From assembly GCF_003946515.1 (NCBI RefSeq), contig NZ_RHOM01000008.1, positions 57,551 through 121,550 of the forward strand: a stretch of 64,000 nucleotides of DNA, read 5' to 3'. The notes under the pieces are model-generated. The model had not been told where the DNA came from. It saw only the letters and a program-made list of their open reading frames with translations, and searched no databases. Positions 63,226 to 64,000 of this stretch are shown here, piece after piece; position 1 is the stretch's first letter; each line of letters opens with the position of its first letter. A program made the position numbers and the translations under genes. Origin of the DNA: Companilactobacillus zhongbaensis. GTDB lineage: Bacteria > Bacillota > Bacilli > Lactobacillales > Lactobacillaceae.

Positions 63226-63845
63226 TTGAGGTGAGAGAGTTTTTGGCAGACGAGAAGCGTTTTGCTTGGCTGGACGTTGATGATTTTTGGTGGTTGAGGT
63301 TGTTGGATTGTTTGTTGGCGGGGGATAGAGGTAGTAGTTTGGTTTGGTGGTTCACTGCCGGCTCCGGGGCCCGGGGATACAATAAAGGAACGTAAGTGCT
63401 GATGCACTTGCGCAACCGAATTTGGTGGTGTCTACGCCACCGAACAACCAAGGTCGGTAACGATGCCGACTCGATTTGAGCTTTCCGAAGGAGACCGCTT
63501 CGCAAATCTCAAATACGAGTCTTTTACTAGGCAATAAATTGCCAAGTAAAATTTGGCGGCTGAGGGCTGTATCCCCGGGCCCCTCCGCCTAGGTTTGGCA
63601 ATCACCCCCCTTGTTTGGTGGGGAAGTAGGTGCGTCCTATTTTTATGCGCAAGATTTGTTTGGTTTGATTTCCGTGCTGCTTCTCGGTTCGCGGGACTAA
63701 AGCTCCGCTCATTTTGCTTCCTGGCGTACCTTTTGGGTGCAATCTTTTCTTTTTCTTCTTGTTGGATAAAATTAAATACTTCTTTTGATCTCTTGCTTTT
63801 ATTTCTTGCTTGCATGCTCATTCCTCGCGTGCTCGCCTTATTTTT
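63226..63845 (+). repeat. Family A structured element, copy 11 (long GC-rich subtype)
   Basis: Core stem GGGGCCCGGGGATAC (63366-63380) pairs with GTATCCCCGGGCCCC (63569-63583), one base pair longer than the same stem in copy 10. Inner arm TTTTACTAGGCAAT with ATTGCCAAGTAAAA shows a compensated change from TTTCACT/AGTGAAA of copy 10. The long tail to about 63,845 matches that of copy 10. Confidence 0.87.
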
Positions 63846-63880
63846 TTGTTAATCTAAAGGTTGAAAGATGAATATAACAA

Positions 63881-63912
63881 AATAACCCCGGCATACCGGG
63901 ATTTTATTGTAT
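63881..63912 (+). terminator. Terminator downstream of family A copy 11
   Basis: CCCGG-CATA-CCGGG followed by ATTTTATT. Confidence 0.6.
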
Positions 63913-63980
63913 AAAAATAGACATGAGCTTACTCATATCATTATAATTAAGGCGTCGAAACCAATTACAAAGGAGTATTC

Positions 63981-64000
63981 ATGTCCATGTCTATTTTACA
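63981..64000 (+). CDS. Start of a gene cut by the window end
   Basis: ATG after AAAGGAG at good spacing; only the first residues MSMSIL are present, so no product can be named. Confidence 0.45.

Noticed and set aside
8845..63845. Family A as an ordinary MITE or as REP/ERIC/BOX repeats
   Set aside because: Terminal inverted repeats differ in sequence between copies while staying perfectly paired, and no target duplication or shared transposon end is visible.

Overview
The window looks like the chromosome of a low-GC member of the Lactobacillaceae. Supporting signs are AGGAGG-type ribosome binding sites, T-box control of trp genes, an NagR/DasR-type box before nagA, sialic-acid catabolism, and a Ddl ligase with the KF signature of D-Ala-D-Lac lactobacilli. 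A Companilactobacillus-like species is my guess; the sequence alone does not prove it. I saw no rRNA, tRNA, CRISPR array or intact insertion sequence.

Layout. 0-6.4 kb: branched-chain amino acid genes (ilvB 3' part, ilvC, an ABC ATPase, ilvD, a SufT/MIP18-like Fe-S factor, a BASS-family transporter). 6.4-8.8 kb: a P1B-4 metal ATPase divergent from an ArsR/SmtB-type regulator. 9.6-12.7 kb: two APC amino-acid permeases. 13.1-21.3 kb: a complete glycine reductase cluster (grdX, a trxB fusion, trxA, grdE, grdA, grdB, grdC, grdD). grdA and grdB each contain an in-frame TGA exactly where these families carry selenocysteine, so the host should make selenoproteins and gain acetyl phosphate from glycine. 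22-26 kb: cardiolipin synthase and an inserted ATPase/TOPRIM-like pair. 26-33.4 kb: trpEG and trpDCFBA, each group behind its own tryptophan T-box and a tiny ORF with the word RWQF. 33.7-39.9 kb: membrane metalloprotease, RNase H, DUF1002 protein, ddl. 40.9-51.9 kb: nagA, glycerophosphodiester phosphodiesterase, two zinc-ribbon membrane proteins, a MacB-like ABC transporter, a phosphatase, a GT2 glycosyltransferase, thioredoxin. 52.6-60.9 kb: a sialic-acid cluster (esterase, SSS symporter, CPA2 antiporter, TIM-barrel isomerase, nanA, nanE, RpiR regulator, ROK kinase). 61.5-63.2 kb: two small proteins and prs.

The most unusual feature is a dispersed, highly structured intergenic element, here called family A, with eleven copies. 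Each copy is closed by a 13-19 bp terminal stem that is a perfect inverted repeat in every copy but differs in sequence between copies, and inner stems co-vary as well. Most copies lie just after the terminator of a gene and point the same way as that gene. Around each copy, for roughly 1 kb, the element's sense strand is rich in G+T and poor in A+C, whichever way the local genes run. I recognise no described family with these properties. A second, rarer structured repeat (family B) occurs twice.
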